Assembly: GCA_025210475.1 (NCBI GenBank)
Contig: JAOARW010000035.1
Coordinates: forward strand, 1 to 64,000
Length of the DNA: 64,000 bases
DNA from: Carboxylicivirga sp.
GTDB lineage: Bacteria; Bacteroidota; Bacteroidia; Bacteroidales; Marinilabiliaceae
Reading direction: 5' to 3'
Shown here in pieces: positions 42,600 to 53,315 of this stretch. Position numbers and translations under genes: made by a program. The stretch's first letter is position 1. Every line of letters begins with the position of its first letter. Below the pieces are notes generated by a model, which did not search any database, was not told where the DNA came from, and saw only the letters and a program-made list of their open reading frames with translations.

Positions 42600-44259
42600 A
42601 CCTGCCATTGTATAAAGCCTCCAATACAAGCTGATCTTTTCCATAGATATCTTTATAAAAGCTTATGCGCCCATCGGCTTTGTTGTCATCACAGGTCATG
42701 TAAATGATAATAAGCGGCATTCGTTGTTGTAGAAAAACTGTTTTAGTTTCCTTGGTGGCTACTATTTCGACAATTTTTTCCATGTTATAGTTTTGTTCAT
42801 CGTTGATCAGAAGCTGAGCCAGGTAAAGCGGGTTTTCTACTCGAATACAGCCATGGCTAAAAGCTCTTTCGCTTCGGTTAAATAATGATTTCGAAGGTGT
42901 ATCGTGCAGATAAACCATATAAGGGTTAGGGAACATAAATTTCACTTTGCCCAGGGCATTTCGGATTCCGGGCTTCTGGGTGATGGTAAATGGAAAATTA
43001 TTGGTCGAGTATTTAGAAAAGTTGATATTAGTAGGATCAACAGGACTCGTTCCTCGCCATAAGATCATGTTTCGGTCCTGAAGATAATTTTTATCGTCAG
43101 GTAGTTTAGGAAGAATTTCTTCCATCACAATGGATCGTGGAATGTGCCAGTTGGGGTTAAAAACCAGGTAACTGATTTGTGAACTAAAGGTAGGAGTTTG
43201 CTTGTGGTCTTTACCCACCACCACGCGACAATAATAGTTGATGCTGTCGTTGTTGACGAGATGAAGGTAAAAGCTGGCGATGTTAACCAAAATATACTCA
43301 GAGGGTAATTTTTTAATTAGCCAGCGCATACGTTCCATATTTACCCGGAGGATATCCAAACGTTCGGCAATGGTGATGTTTAGGGCCTTGTAAGTTTTTT
43401 CGCCAACAATGCCATCGGCCTCAATGCCATTTAATAATTGAAAATCTTTAACTGCTTCTTCCAATTGCAGATCAAATGCCTCGTTTATTTCTAAGGAGGA
43501 ATAGGCATTGGCTACCAGGTGTGTTTTTAGGGCACTTACTTCGGTAATCGTATCGCCTATTTTTAAAGCAAAGCCAGGATAAACCAATTCGTCAAGTTGT
43601 CCGCCTTTCTTATGGATGGAGTCGTATCGGGCAAAAAGCTCTTTGAACTCCCGGTAGATTAGCTGTTTGGGAGGGAAGGCTTGAAACCACTGCTTTAAAG
43701 AATCGCCGGAGAGGTATTTTGAAAGTGATAAATGCAGTGTATCTGTTTTTACGGTCAGGCTATCGTGCCATCTAGGAGATTTACTTTCGGCATGAACTTT
43801 ACCATAAGCAAGGTGATGGGCACAAGTGAGCAAAGCATCGGTCATAATAATATCTGATACTGCTAAACTATGCGAGCGTGTTGGTTTGCTTCTGTATCGT
43901 GTTACATGGTTGCGAATAAAATCAAGGTGGTAATCCAATGGATTTAAACCCTCAAAATAGACTGCTTCAATAATTGAGAGTAAAGTATGTCTGTTTTGTT
44001 GGCTTTGCCACAGTAGTTGGTAGTTGTTATGTTGATATACCTCAATAAGGTTTTTGTTGGAATAAATTTTCTGTCCTTTTAATTTAAGACTGGCGTTTTC
44101 ATTAAGGTCATCAATAATTCGAAATAAGTACTTATTGCTTGAGGTATTGTGGATTATATTGTTGTGCTTTAAGAACAGTTCATGGGTGGGTGAAGACTCG
44201 CTTTTTGCAAATCCTGCACAGACAACCAATAAACCAATGCCAACAATTAATTTTTGCAT
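42598..44259 (-). CDS. L,D-transpeptidase (YcbB-like)
   Basis: The 553-aa protein has a signal peptide (about 1-19) and an N-terminal transpeptidase-associated domain. A peptidoglycan-binding domain follows (about 240-290, LEEAVKDFQLLNGIEADGIVGEKTYKALN split), then a YkuD catalytic domain (about 315-500). The catalytic Cys471 stands in SHGCIRVENP, and YLVFNPNWHIPRSI is the usual substrate-loop segment. It crosslinks peptidoglycan 3-3 in the periplasm or attaches lipoproteins. A second L,D-transpeptidase gene lies 39 bp upstream on the same strand. Confidence 0.92.
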   Translation of the reverse strand: MQKLIVGIGLLVVCAGFAKSESSPTHELFLKHNNIIHNTSSNKYLFRIIDDLNENASLKLKGQKIYSNKNLIEVYQHNNYQLLWQSQQNRHTLLSIIEAVYFEGLNPLDYHLDFIRNHVTRYRSKPTRSHSLAVSDIIMTDALLTCAHHLAYGKVHAESKSPRWHDSLTVKTDTLHLSLSKYLSGDSLKQWFQAFPPKQLIYREFKELFARYDSIHKKGGQLDELVYPGFALKIGDTITEVSALKTHLVANAYSSLEINEAFDLQLEEAVKDFQLLNGIEADGIVGEKTYKALNITIAERLDILRVNMERMRWLIKKLPSEYILVNIASFYLHLVNNDSINYYCRVVVGKDHKQTPTFSSQISYLVFNPNWHIPRSIVMEEILPKLPDDKNYLQDRNMILWRGTSPVDPTNINFSKYSTNNFPFTITQKPGIRNALGKVKFMFPNPYMVYLHDTPSKSLFNRSERAFSHGCIRVENPLYLAQLLINDEQNYNMEKIVEIVATKETKTVFLQQRMPLIIIYMTCDDNKADGRISFYKDIYGKDQLVLEALYNGR

Positions 44260-44298
44260 ACCTCAAGAATTACTTGAGATATTAATTTAGTGATTTTT

Positions 44299-44961
44299 TT
44301 AATTTAATACTGAAGAATTTTCAAAGTAAGTTTTAGTAGGATAGTAGATAAACAACAAACTACCGTCTTTAATTTTATTAATGACAAAACTGTAGTTGGC
44401 AGCCGGAATAGCCGGGCATCCAAAGCTTCGTCCCAGTCGGCCATGTTTTTTGATAAAGGCTTCTTCGGCATAATTGGCCTGATGAATCACGATGTGGCGT
44501 TTGCGGGCCATATCGTTAATTCCTTTTTCCAGTCCATCGAGTTTTAAAGATAAGCCGTGTTTACCATGATAGGTTTCGCCTGTTTTATAAAAACCCAGGC
44601 TGCTTTGATAGCTTTGAATGATATTGGAGAATTTACAAGCTTTTAATGTGCCGCTGTTTTTACCATGGGCAACATAGTTTTGGTAAATCACTTTGCGGTT
44701 ATGGATGTCGATCAGGTAAAAACGTTTCTCGGTTGATGGCTGACTAAAATCAACCAGAGTAATAATGCTGGTATTTAAGGCAAGGGAATCTTTTAATTTG
44801 ATCCATCCATGATAAGCCATGTCAAAAGCTTCATAGGACATAGAAGGATTGCCTATTTCTTTGTAAAGTTGTAAGGGAAGATTAATCACTTCAACTTCTT
44901 TTTCTTTCTTGTCGGCCGGAATTGAAAGCGACCAAAAAAGGATAATAAAAGTATAGATCAT
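44299..44961 (-). CDS. YkuD_2-type L,D-transpeptidase
   Basis: The 220-aa protein has a short signal (ending about residue 17). A catalytic domain of the murein L,D-transpeptidase type follows, with HIVIHQANYAEEAF and the catalytic Cys182 in GRSFGCPAIP. YkuD_2 proteins are envelope enzymes related to ErfK/YbiS. It is upstream of and probably cotranscribed with the YcbB-like enzyme, so the pair likely acts together on the cell wall. Confidence 0.85.
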   Translation of the reverse strand: MIYTFIILFWSLSIPADKKEKEVEVINLPLQLYKEIGNPSMSYEAFDMAYHGWIKLKDSLALNTSIITLVDFSQPSTEKRFYLIDIHNRKVIYQNYVAHGKNSGTLKACKFSNIIQSYQSSLGFYKTGETYHGKHGLSLKLDGLEKGINDMARKRHIVIHQANYAEEAFIKKHGRLGRSFGCPAIPAANYSFVINKIKDGSLLFIYYPTKTYFENSSVLN

Positions 44962-45204
44962 TCAAACAGCACATTAATTCAACAACAGATCATCTAAAAC
45001 CTTTACAGAAAATTTAAGCGACAAAAGTATAAGTTATTGTGTAACAAACAATGCTATTTGTCTTTCTTTAATTTTCGTTGTATTTAAAGGTGTTGCGTCC
45101 CACTTGTTGTTGAATACGCACAAAATGTAAAATGGTTATGCTTCAATGCTGATTAATGTATAGATCCAGAGTCATTTATGTGATCGAGTGGGGTGTTTGA
45201 ACGT

Positions 45205-45399
45205 TTAACGCAGAAAAATGGTGGGCTCTTCGTCTTCTACGTTTCTTCTGAGTGAAAGGTTTTTTATAATGGCTTCCTTTTCTTCATTGGAATATTTTGA
45301 CCAGTTACCAGCTTCGTCAACAGTTCTTCGGCAGCCGAAACAAACGCCTTTGCTATCGTACTGGCACACGCTGATGCATGGAGAGGGAATATCTTTCAT
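45205..45399 (-). CDS. DUF1289 family small protein
   Basis: The 64-aa protein has the DUF1289 cysteine pattern CISVCQYDSKGVCFGCRR followed by the helix NWSKYSNEEKEAIIKNL. Four cysteines probably bind zinc or iron. Function is unknown; family members are cytoplasmic. It is divergent from the membrane protein at 45556. Confidence 0.88.
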   Translation of the reverse strand: MKDIPSPCISVCQYDSKGVCFGCRRTVDEAGNWSKYSNEEKEAIIKNLSLRRNVEDEEPTIFLR

Positions 45400-45555
45400 C
45401 TGTATTTCTATTTTATGTGTCTCTTTATAACATCAGGCGTATTGTTTGGTTCAGCTTTATTGAAAGATTAAATCTTTGTAAAATTTTGAATGGCTTACCA
45501 ATTAATTGTTTCGAGTATTTTTTCGGCTGAACGGATTACTATACCTTTGTAAACT

Positions 45556-46626
45556 ATGGCAGATAATTCTGGCAAAATACTTAAAAGCATTCGCCCGGGA
45601 CGAATCACCTTTCCAATCATCATTGGCTTGGGAGTTACCGGCTACTTTTTATATAAAGAATTCGATCCTTCTGTACTGGATTATTTTTCATTTACCCTTC
45701 AATCTTTATTTTGGTTTTTTATCTCTTTTCTGATGATGGCCATCCGGGATTTAGGTTACATGATCAGGATTCGTTTGCTAACCAATAATCAATTGAACTG
45801 GCGAAAGGCTTTTAATACAATTATGCTGTGGGAGTTTACTTCGGCCATAACACCTTCAGCAATCGGTGGAACGAGTGTAGCTATTTTCTTTATTAATAAG
45901 GAAGGCGTTAAGCTGGGGCGAAGTACGGCCGTGGTGATGGTTACTTCCTTTTTGGATGAATTGTATTTTATTCTCACCTTTCCTCTAATCCTCTTGTTTA
46001 TTGGGCGAACCGATATTTTTGCTTTTGGCGATAGTGTATTTGAAGGATTACCCTGGTATAAAAACCAGTTTTTTATGTTTGCCCTAATTGGTTATTTTCT
46101 GAAGCTGGCATACACTATTGTAATCAGTTATGGCTTATTTATAAATCCACGTGGTTTAAAATGGCTGTTACTTTGGATATTTAAATTACCTATTATTCGT
46201 CGCTGGCGACCACAGGCCAATGAGTCTGGTTCAGATCTGATTGCCACATCTGATGAATTTAAACGCTGGCCATTCATCAATTGGTTAAAAGCATTTGCCG
46301 CAACTGCCCTAAGCTGGACGGCCAGATACTGGATTGTAAACACACTGATACTTGCCTTTTTTGGTTTTCAATTACTGGGGTGGGATGATCACATCCTGAT
46401 TTTTGGGAAACAACTCGTAATGTGGATTATGATGTTAGTCAGCCCAACGCCTGGAGGAAGTGGTTTTGCCGAGTGGGTGTTTAAAGAATTCCTGTCCAAT
46501 ATGGTTCCACTTGGTACGGGAATGGCCATGGCCTTTATGTGGCGGCTGGTTAGCTACTATCCATATTTGGTCATTGGAGCCTTTGTTGTGCCCAAATGGA
46601 TACGAAAACACTTCATTAATACATAG
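45556..46626 (+). CDS. Lysylphosphatidylglycerol synthase-type flippase domain protein (UPF0104)
   Basis: The 356-aa protein has about eight membrane helices and the family signature TPSAIGGTSVAIFFINKEG and VVMVTSFLDELYF. This is the transmembrane half of MprF-like proteins, without the aminoacyl-transferase domain. Related proteins move lipids or act in dolichol-type lipid steps. The substrate here is unknown. It is an isolated gene between DUF1289 and the solute-binding protein. Confidence 0.8.
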   Translation: MADNSGKILKSIRPGRITFPIIIGLGVTGYFLYKEFDPSVLDYFSFTLQSLFWFFISFLMMAIRDLGYMIRIRLLTNNQLNWRKAFNTIMLWEFTSAITPSAIGGTSVAIFFINKEGVKLGRSTAVVMVTSFLDELYFILTFPLILLFIGRTDIFAFGDSVFEGLPWYKNQFFMFALIGYFLKLAYTIVISYGLFINPRGLKWLLLWIFKLPIIRRWRPQANESGSDLIATSDEFKRWPFINWLKAFAATALSWTARYWIVNTLILAFFGFQLLGWDDHILIFGKQLVMWIMMLVSPTPGGSGFAEWVFKEFLSNMVPLGTGMAMAFMWRLVSYYPYLVIGAFVVPKWIRKHFINT

Positions 46627-46716
46627 TTCGTTTTGATAAACATGTGAATTTTAGTGATAAACGATTGTTTATCCAAATGGTGATTCACTAACTTGCTGTG
46701 TGTTAAAAGTATAAAA

Positions 46717-47535
46717 ATGCCTCATATAAAATATATAATCACTTTAATGCTGATTGCGTTAATTATAGGCGGGTGTCGTCAAAAAAGACAACAGCGTATA
46801 AAGCAAGCCAGCAAGCCAAATAAAGAACTAGTTATTTATTGCGAAAATACCATGTTAAACATGGTGACGGAACTAAAAAGTAAATTTGAAGCACAATATA
46901 ATTGCCAGATAAAAATCCAAAACGACTGTTCTAAAAATTTGATGGGCATTGTTAGTTACTCATCCAAGGGTGATATTTACATTGCTTCAACCACGCATAG
47001 TTTTAATTCTTTTGAGGAAAATACCGGGTTCCGCCTGACTGATTCATTGTTTCTGGGCTATAATCATTTAGTTTACATGGTAAAAAAAGGAAACCCCAAG
47101 AAGTTTAAAGGAGATGTGGCTCCGTTGTTGAAAAAGGGGGATTATGCCATCATCATTGCTAATCCAGAAACCAGTTCTTTAGGATATGAAACCAAGCGCT
47201 TTTTGAAGAAGCAAAAAGCCTACGAAGCCGTTTTGGAGAGTGTGGTTTCCTTAACCTCTGATTCAAAAGGCCTTGTAAAAGGCTTAAAAGAAAATCAGGC
47301 CGATGTTACACTAAACTGGAAAAGTAATATCAATGTTAACGGAAGTGTAAAGCACATTGATATAGTTAATCCAAAATCGCCATATAATAATGCTTTCCCC
47401 ATTTATGCGGCGCTAATGTCTTGTAGTACAGAACCTGTTTTAGCAAGGGCATTTCTCGAGTTGGCATCAAAAGAATTGAATGAATCAACATTAAGTCGGT
47501 ATGGATTCTCGAAAAGACCCACCATTATTTTTTAA
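46717..47535 (+). CDS. Solute-binding lipoprotein, molybdate/ferric-type (SBP_bac_11)
   Basis: I use the ATG at 46717 (MPHIKYIITLMLIALIIGGC), because it gives a clean lipobox with Cys20; the frame opens at 46693. The mature part has a type II binding-protein fold (LVIYCENTMLNMVTELKSKF; DIYIASTTHSFN; YAIIIANPETSSLGYE). It resembles ModA-like proteins, but no permease or ATPase gene follows. Instead a hybrid histidine kinase starts 33 bp downstream, so it probably works as a sensory ligand-binding partner. Confidence 0.8.
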   Translation: MPHIKYIITLMLIALIIGGCRQKRQQRIKQASKPNKELVIYCENTMLNMVTELKSKFEAQYNCQIKIQNDCSKNLMGIVSYSSKGDIYIASTTHSFNSFEENTGFRLTDSLFLGYNHLVYMVKKGNPKKFKGDVAPLLKKGDYAIIIANPETSSLGYETKRFLKKQKAYEAVLESVVSLTSDSKGLVKGLKENQADVTLNWKSNINVNGSVKHIDIVNPKSPYNNAFPIYAALMSCSTEPVLARAFLELASKELNESTLSRYGFSKRPTIIF

Positions 47536-47568
47536 ATTAGTGCTAAAATTTTATTTTTAGGAAAAATC

Positions 47569-50500
47569 GTGTCTGTGAGTAAGAGCAAGAAAAGAAATAA
47601 ACTGTCCTATTTCAAAGAGCCAATTATAAATAAGTTGTATCTATTGTTGGCTATATTTCTTTTGACTATTGGCACAATATTGATTATTGAAAATTATTTC
47701 GATCGTTCATACAAATCAAAATATACCAATACGATTGATAACCAGGAGCAGCTTCTGAAATTAGAAAATCTGCTTAATCAAAGCCTGCTTAAACTTAATC
47801 TTGCCTTTCAATCCTATTCATCAATTACAATCATTAAGGCTCTTGAAAACAACAACAAGGAGATAGAAGAGTTGACCCAAAAAAGTAAGGCGATACTTAA
47901 TGTAATAGATCGGGGTGGCGATATAGTAGATGAAAGAGCGATTAATGATATCTCAAATGAGGTAATTACTAAACGAATAAATTACAAAGCCGATGAATAT
48001 ACCGGGCTTATCTCGCAAGTAAATGTGCTGATTCCAATAATTGATGATTTATACAGTCAATCGACCCGAATTTCAGACCAGGTTTTAAAAAATATTTCAA
48101 TTCATGGAGGTGGTAATGAACATCTGAAAAGCAGTGTTGAGCAACTGATTAAAAGTGCAAATCCTGAGTTTGTTCGATTACTGGAAATTGAGAATGAAGT
48201 GGCTTTTGAAATTAATAAACGGTTAGATAGCCTGAGGAATAAATCAATAAGTGTTTCAGATAGATACAGTAAGTTGAAATTCACTTCATTGATTTTCTTT
48301 ACCGTGTTTGTCATATTGTTGTCGTATTTCTTATTGTCGCAGATACGAAGCGTTATAATTTTCAGAAAGAAAGCCGAGGATAATAACAAGAAGCTTATTC
48401 AGGCAGTAGAGCAAAGCCCTATTTCCATAATGATAACCGATACGCAAGGAAATGTGGAGTACGTTAATAAGGGTTTTAAATCGCTTGATAGTTATTCGAA
48501 GAGTGAGTTAGAAAGTGGTAATACCAACTTTTTTAAGCTTCAGAATAAGAAAAATGAATTAGCCGATGTGCTTTGGCAAACGATACAGGAAGGCCAGGTT
48601 TGGCAGGGTGAAATATCAAGTACTAAAGATGATGGAAGTGTTTATTGGGAAAAGGTATTAATCTCGCCTGTATTAAGCAAAGACAAAACCATATCGAACT
48701 ATGTGGCGATTAAGGAGGATACCACCGAGAAGAAATTATTGACCGAGTCGCTTAAAGAATCTAATAAAGCTTTATCAACCATCACAGATAATTTACCAGT
48801 GGGGGTTATGATTGTGGATAACGAGAAACAAATTATCCAGATCAACAAAACAGCCTCGAAGATTATGGGCTTTGGCAATAGTGATTCGGCCTTGGCTCAC
48901 TTAAAGAATAGCTCGTACGATGATTTGTTTAGTACCAATAAAAAAGAAGAATATAAGGACGAACAAACCGGAGTTAATGTGGCATCGCTGGAAGAGCGAC
49001 TGGAAATAAAGGAAAACAATATTTCTCGCGAGATATTAAAAAACATTATTCCTATATCACTGGATCAGAAAGAAGTGTTCCTCGAGGCATTTATGGATAT
49101 TAGCGCCCAAAAGGAAATACAGAAAAAGGAAGCGGAGTCGAATAAAGCTAAATCGGAGTTTTTAGCGAACATGAGTCACGAAATCAGAACCCCAATGAAT
49201 GGGATCATCGGGGCAACGGAATTGTTGGCAAAAACACGCATGAGCAAAGAGCAGAAGAACGTTGTGTCGATTATTGGCCGTTCGTGTGATAACCTGCTTA
49301 ATATTATCAACGATATTCTCGATTTCTCTAAGATTGAAGCGGGTAAGATGAAGATTGAATCCTATGCTTTTAATTTGCGGTCGACTGTTGATTATCTGAT
49401 GGATCAGATGTCTTTCCGCTCATTGGAGAAAGGAATTGAGATTTTAAACGATATAGAAGATACCATTCCCCCATTTTTGATTGGAGACGAAAGTCGCCTG
49501 ATACAGGTCTTGGTTAACCTGATGGGTAATGCTGTGAAGTTTACATCGGAGGGAGAAGTGGTTCTTAAGGTAGAGATTGAGCAGCAAAAGGGAACCCATT
49601 TGGTGCTGCATTTCTCAGTTGAAGATTCGGGTATTGGCATACCAAAAAATAAGCTGGAAAAGATTTTTGAGTCCTTTACGCAAGCCGATGGTTCAACCAC
49701 CCGCAAATTTGGAGGAACAGGTTTGGGAACCAGTATTTCCAAAATGTTGGTGGAACTGATGGGAGGTAAGATTTGGGTTGAAAGTCCGAACCCCAATTTT
49801 ATGTGGTCGAAAGAAAATCCGGGGTCTGTGTTCCATTTTACACTGCCGTTTGTGATTGATAAAAACCATAAAACTTTAGAACTTAATACCGAGCAGTTCG
49901 CACATGTAAATACGCTTATTGTCGACAACCATAAAACCAACTTATTACTGCTGAAAAAGACACTCAATAACTGGCGGATTAAATCAGAGACGGTTAATGA
50001 TGAGAAATCGGCACTTAATCGTTTGGAAGAAAACCCGGATTATAACCTGATGATTATTGACAGTCATGTTTTTAGTAAGGCTGATGATAATTTCCTTAAG
50101 ATGGTGAAACGTAAGCAAAAGGCCATCCGGATTATTCTTTTCTCATCGGAAAACAGATGGAAGAATCCGGAGTACTTTAAGGGGGTTGATATCGTATTAC
50201 AAAAACCGGTTAAGCACACTGATTTGTTTAATGCCATTGAGAAATTGCTGGTAGATGGTAAGAGTGATGTGACTACGGCGGAGTCGCAGGCAGCTGAATT
50301 AAAGGAACGTATCAAGAACAAGCAAATACTTTTGGTAGAGGATAATATCATCAATCAAAAGATAGCCCAGAAAATGTTGTCACGCCTGGGATTAAAGACA
50401 TCAATAGCCAATAATGGACAAGAAGCTGTTGATGTCCTGATTGGTGAAGGCAAGGATAACATTGACCTGGTGTTTATGGATGTTCAGATGCCGGTTTTAA

Positions 50501-50679
50501 ATGGATTAGATGCCACGAAGAAGCTACGAGAGGAAAAGCTTGAAATTCCCATCATTGCCATGACGGCCAATGCGCTTAAGGGTGACCGTGAAATCTGTAT
50601 TGAAGCCGGAATGAACGATTACATAGGTAAACCCGTTAAAATGGATGACCTGGAAAATATAATCGACAAATGGCTATAA
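47569..50679 (+). CDS. Hybrid sensor histidine kinase with two PAS and two receiver domains
   Basis: The GTG at 47569 starts a 1036-aa protein. It has a membrane helix at about 21-40, a periplasmic helical region to about 245 and a second membrane helix at about 247-265. PAS domains follow at about 275-390 ([20 protein letters not shown]) and 400-510. HisKA has His537 in [12 protein letters not shown], and the HATPase has [10 protein letters not shown] and DSGIGIP. Receiver 1 is at about 785-900 (Asp831). Receiver 2 is at about 920-1036 (Asp971 in [11 protein letters not shown]). There is no HPt. It probably reads the adjacent binding lipoprotein. Confidence 0.93.
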   Translation: MSVSKSKKRNKLSYFKEPIINKLYLLLAIFLLTIGTILIIENYFDRSYKSKYTNTIDNQEQLLKLENLLNQSLLKLNLAFQSYSSITIIKALENNNKEIEELTQKSKAILNVIDRGGDIVDERAINDISNEVITKRINYKADEYTGLISQVNVLIPIIDDLYSQSTRISDQVLKNISIHGGGNEHLKSSVEQLIKSANPEFVRLLEIENEVAFEINKRLDSLRNKSISVSDRYSKLKFTSLIFFTVFVILLSYFLLSQIRSVIIFRKKAEDNNKKLIQAVEQSPISIMITDTQGNVEYVNKGFKSLDSYSKSELESGNTNFFKLQNKKNELADVLWQTIQEGQVWQGEISSTKDDGSVYWEKVLISPVLSKDKTISNYVAIKEDTTEKKLLTESLKESNKALSTITDNLPVGVMIVDNEKQIIQINKTASKIMGFGNSDSALAHLKNSSYDDLFSTNKKEEYKDEQTGVNVASLEERLEIKENNISREILKNIIPISLDQKEVFLEAFMDISAQKEIQKKEAESNKAKSEFLANMSHEIRTPMNGIIGATELLAKTRMSKEQKNVVSIIGRSCDNLLNIINDILDFSKIEAGKMKIESYAFNLRSTVDYLMDQMSFRSLEKGIEILNDIEDTIPPFLIGDESRLIQVLVNLMGNAVKFTSEGEVVLKVEIEQQKGTHLVLHFSVEDSGIGIPKNKLEKIFESFTQADGSTTRKFGGTGLGTSISKMLVELMGGKIWVESPNPNFMWSKENPGSVFHFTLPFVIDKNHKTLELNTEQFAHVNTLIVDNHKTNLLLLKKTLNNWRIKSETVNDEKSALNRLEENPDYNLMIIDSHVFSKADDNFLKMVKRKQKAIRIILFSSENRWKNPEYFKGVDIVLQKPVKHTDLFNAIEKLLVDGKSDVTTAESQAAELKERIKNKQILLVEDNIINQKIAQKMLSRLGLKTSIANNGQEAVDVLIGEGKDNIDLVFMDVQMPVLNGLDATKKLREEKLEIPIIAMTANALKGDREICIEAGMNDYIGKPVKMDDLENIIDKWL

Positions 50680-52323
50680 TGCCTGAAGTTTACCATTTAG
50701 AACCACAGCATCCAGTTTCATGTTTTTAGCCGATTTTATGGCCCCTTCTTCATTGTGTACAATGGGTTCGCCCCGAACATTAAAGGAAGTATTGATTAGT
50801 GCTTTAATACCATATTTCTCATCTAAATGGTAGAGTAGGGCATAGAGGTAAGCATTGTCTTCCTTACTCACGGTTTGAATGCGAGATGTACCATCCACAT
50901 GAACCACACCCTCAATTTCCTTTTGCTTTTCTTTTGCGATATCGAAATCCAGCAACATGTATTTGGCCAAGTGGTGGAGTTGATTCTGATCGGTAAAATA
51001 TCGGGCATTTTTTTCAAGCATAACGGGTGCAACCGGGCGGTACCATTCACGTTTTTTGTGGATCATGCTCACTTTATCGGCTAATGTTTTGGAGTTCGCC
51101 AAAGCTAGAATGGAACGATTACCCAGGGCTCGCGGGCCTATCTCGCCGGCATTATTACAAATCGCAACAACTTTTTTTTCTGATAATGCCTTGGCACATT
51201 CTTCAATATCTTTATCGGTGAATAGACAGCTGTCTGTTGATAGTTGCCAGTTATTCAGGTACGGAGAATGATTGGCGATTGCACCGTGTTTCTGCCATTC
51301 AACAAATGCTGCGGCTCCCAGTGACAGGCCACTGTCTTCGGTACACGGCGGAATAAATACATCTTTAAACAGACCGGATTCCACAATTTGTGTATTGGCA
51401 ACAATATTTAGCGCAGAACCACCCGAATAATAGAGGTATTGAGCATTGTGATCGGCTTGTAAAACCTTTAGCTTGTTGAGCAGCTCACGATGAAAAATAC
51501 CTTGCATGGTGGCTACAATATCCTGCAAAAAGGAATTATCCTGATTAAGGTGACGAATATCCTGATCGAAATCTTTTTTTGCGGCCTCAAAAAAGCAGGC
51601 TTTACTTCCCCAGATTTCTGAAAAGTAATTGTGCTTAATCAGCCATTGCTCAATCTCAGCACGGTAATGGCCAAAAGCTGCCAGACCCATCATTTTGCCC
51701 GGGACACTGTTTTGGTCTTTGTACTTGGCGCCAATAATTCCAAAAACCAGTGCGTTGGCATTAAATAATCCTGATAAATATTTAAAGTCCCAATGGTGTT
51801 CAATGGCTTTAAGTTGTTTGTTTTTATAGCTAAAGGCCGAAAAATTACTCAGGCTGCCACCACCATCAAAATGTACCAAAAGACTATCGTCTTTAAACGA
51901 GCCATAAAATGGTAAGCATGCACCAATATGGGCCAACTCATGATTAAGAGCATAAGCTTCTTTTTCATGGTCGAGCCACCAGCAACGTCCCTTTTCCGGC
52001 ATAGTACCAAGGCTATTGTTTAAAGGCCCTTCGAAGCGAAAGCGACCACAGGATGAGATGAAACTTCGGCCCACCACATTGTCTACAAACACCAAATCGT
52101 AATCGGTATTTTTCAAAAGTCCGTTATCCTTTAGTATGGAATAAATTGACTCATGGAGTTTATTGTCGTGCTTACGTCGACTCAGGCGCTCTAGTGTGAG
52201 ATGTTGTATCACTTTTCCCTGGTGCATTAATGTTAAGGCATGGTCGTGCACATAAAAGGGCGTATCGCTATTAATACGATCCTGTATACCGTATATCGCT
52301 AATGTCGGCTTTGAAACGTTCAT
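50674..52323 (-). CDS. NodU/CmcH-type carbamoyltransferase
   Basis: The 549-aa protein has an N-terminal Kae1/actin-like domain ([14 protein letters not shown] start, [17 protein letters not shown] with metal-binding His, [21 protein letters not shown]). Its C-terminal domain holds [14 protein letters not shown] and [13 protein letters not shown]. This family transfers carbamoyl groups from carbamoyl phosphate onto hydroxyls of sugars or antibiotics via carbamoyl-AMP. The acceptor here is unknown; an envelope glycan is plausible. Its 3' end overlaps the kinase gene by 6 bp in convergent orientation. Confidence 0.88.
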   Translation of the reverse strand: MNVSKPTLAIYGIQDRINSDTPFYVHDHALTLMHQGKVIQHLTLERLSRRKHDNKLHESIYSILKDNGLLKNTDYDLVFVDNVVGRSFISSCGRFRFEGPLNNSLGTMPEKGRCWWLDHEKEAYALNHELAHIGACLPFYGSFKDDSLLVHFDGGGSLSNFSAFSYKNKQLKAIEHHWDFKYLSGLFNANALVFGIIGAKYKDQNSVPGKMMGLAAFGHYRAEIEQWLIKHNYFSEIWGSKACFFEAAKKDFDQDIRHLNQDNSFLQDIVATMQGIFHRELLNKLKVLQADHNAQYLYYSGGSALNIVANTQIVESGLFKDVFIPPCTEDSGLSLGAAAFVEWQKHGAIANHSPYLNNWQLSTDSCLFTDKDIEECAKALSEKKVVAICNNAGEIGPRALGNRSILALANSKTLADKVSMIHKKREWYRPVAPVMLEKNARYFTDQNQLHHLAKYMLLDFDIAKEKQKEIEGVVHVDGTSRIQTVSKEDNAYLYALLYHLDEKYGIKALINTSFNVRGEPIVHNEEGAIKSAKNMKLDAVVLNGKLQAL

Positions 52324-52329
52324 TGAAGT

Positions 52330-53310
52330 TTAAATAAGAAACTGGGCAGCTATGGTGCATGCAACTAATATGTACAGAAACAATTCCTGTAGAAAGCGTC
52401 GGCGAATTAAAGCAAAGAACCGACCTACAATAATGGAAGCTCCAATGGCTAAAACTGGTGTTACTTCAAGTGAGAAGTAAGGAGTAATGGATGCGACCAC
52501 ACACAGGACGATCAGCCATATAAAAATCCGGTAATGTTTCCGGGTAATGATTTTAATGGCTGGCAAGGTTCTGACGACTGATAAAATGGAGATAAACACC
52601 AGGAATATCAGGATGCCATTGTAAACCTGTGAATACATGGTATGCTTGTAAAAGGCAATTGGCGAAACAAAGTTTTCAAAAATCGTTTCGAGAAATCCAA
52701 GAGATTGGTCCGTCCAGAAGTAATAGCCAAAAGCAAATAAATAGGGTAGGACGATGCCAATTATGGAAGCCAATAAGCTCCTCAGGTTCATCAGACGAAG
52801 GATGAACATGATCATCCACAGAAATACAATAAAATAAATGCCTTTGGCATAGAACAACGTGCCCAGCGATAGCCAAAATGAGGCTTCGAAACACCAGGTC
52901 ATGGGTTTACGCTCTCCCGATGCCAGAAATAAGCGTTCTGTGGCCAGCATCAGTAAGGGTGTGAACATCCATACCGGATGCAGCTTTTGGGCCATCAGGT
53001 AGCCGCTTATCAGCAGCATGTAGATAAAACCGGGTATGTTGGTTTGCCCGGAAAACAATGTATAACGATTGGTAATCCGGTTGACGCTAAACATCATAAT
53101 CAGTGCGATAAACAAACTGATTAGAGAAGCTACCAAATGGCGACCTTTTAAAGCTGTAATCACCAAATCCCATAAAGGCATTGGATTATTGTCGTATGGA
53201 AAACTTGGCGACTGGTCAAACAGAAGTGTGTTAACCCAAAAGCCTATCAGCATCAGGGGCATCAAGGCCAGGGCAACAATGTCATTTCTATTTGCGGTTC
53301 TGAACAGCAT
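52330..53310 (-). CDS. DUF6427-like integral membrane protein
   Basis: The 326-aa protein has about nine hydrophobic helices and no signal peptide. Its general layout, and its place between purD and a glycan-related enzyme, match Bacteroidota membrane proteins annotated as DUF6427. The function is unknown. It lies 6 bp before the carbamoyltransferase start and 5 bp after purD, so purD, this gene and the carbamoyltransferase gene form one transcription unit on the minus strand. Confidence 0.6.
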   Translation of the reverse strand: MLFRTANRNDIVALALMPLMLIGFWVNTLLFDQSPSFPYDNNPMPLWDLVITALKGRHLVASLISLFIALIMMFSVNRITNRYTLFSGQTNIPGFIYMLLISGYLMAQKLHPVWMFTPLLMLATERLFLASGERKPMTWCFEASFWLSLGTLFYAKGIYFIVFLWMIMFILRLMNLRSLLASIIGIVLPYLFAFGYYFWTDQSLGFLETIFENFVSPIAFYKHTMYSQVYNGILIFLVFISILSVVRTLPAIKIITRKHYRIFIWLIVLCVVASITPYFSLEVTPVLAIGASIIVGRFFALIRRRFLQELFLYILVACTIAAQFLI

Positions 53311-53315
53311 ATTAT

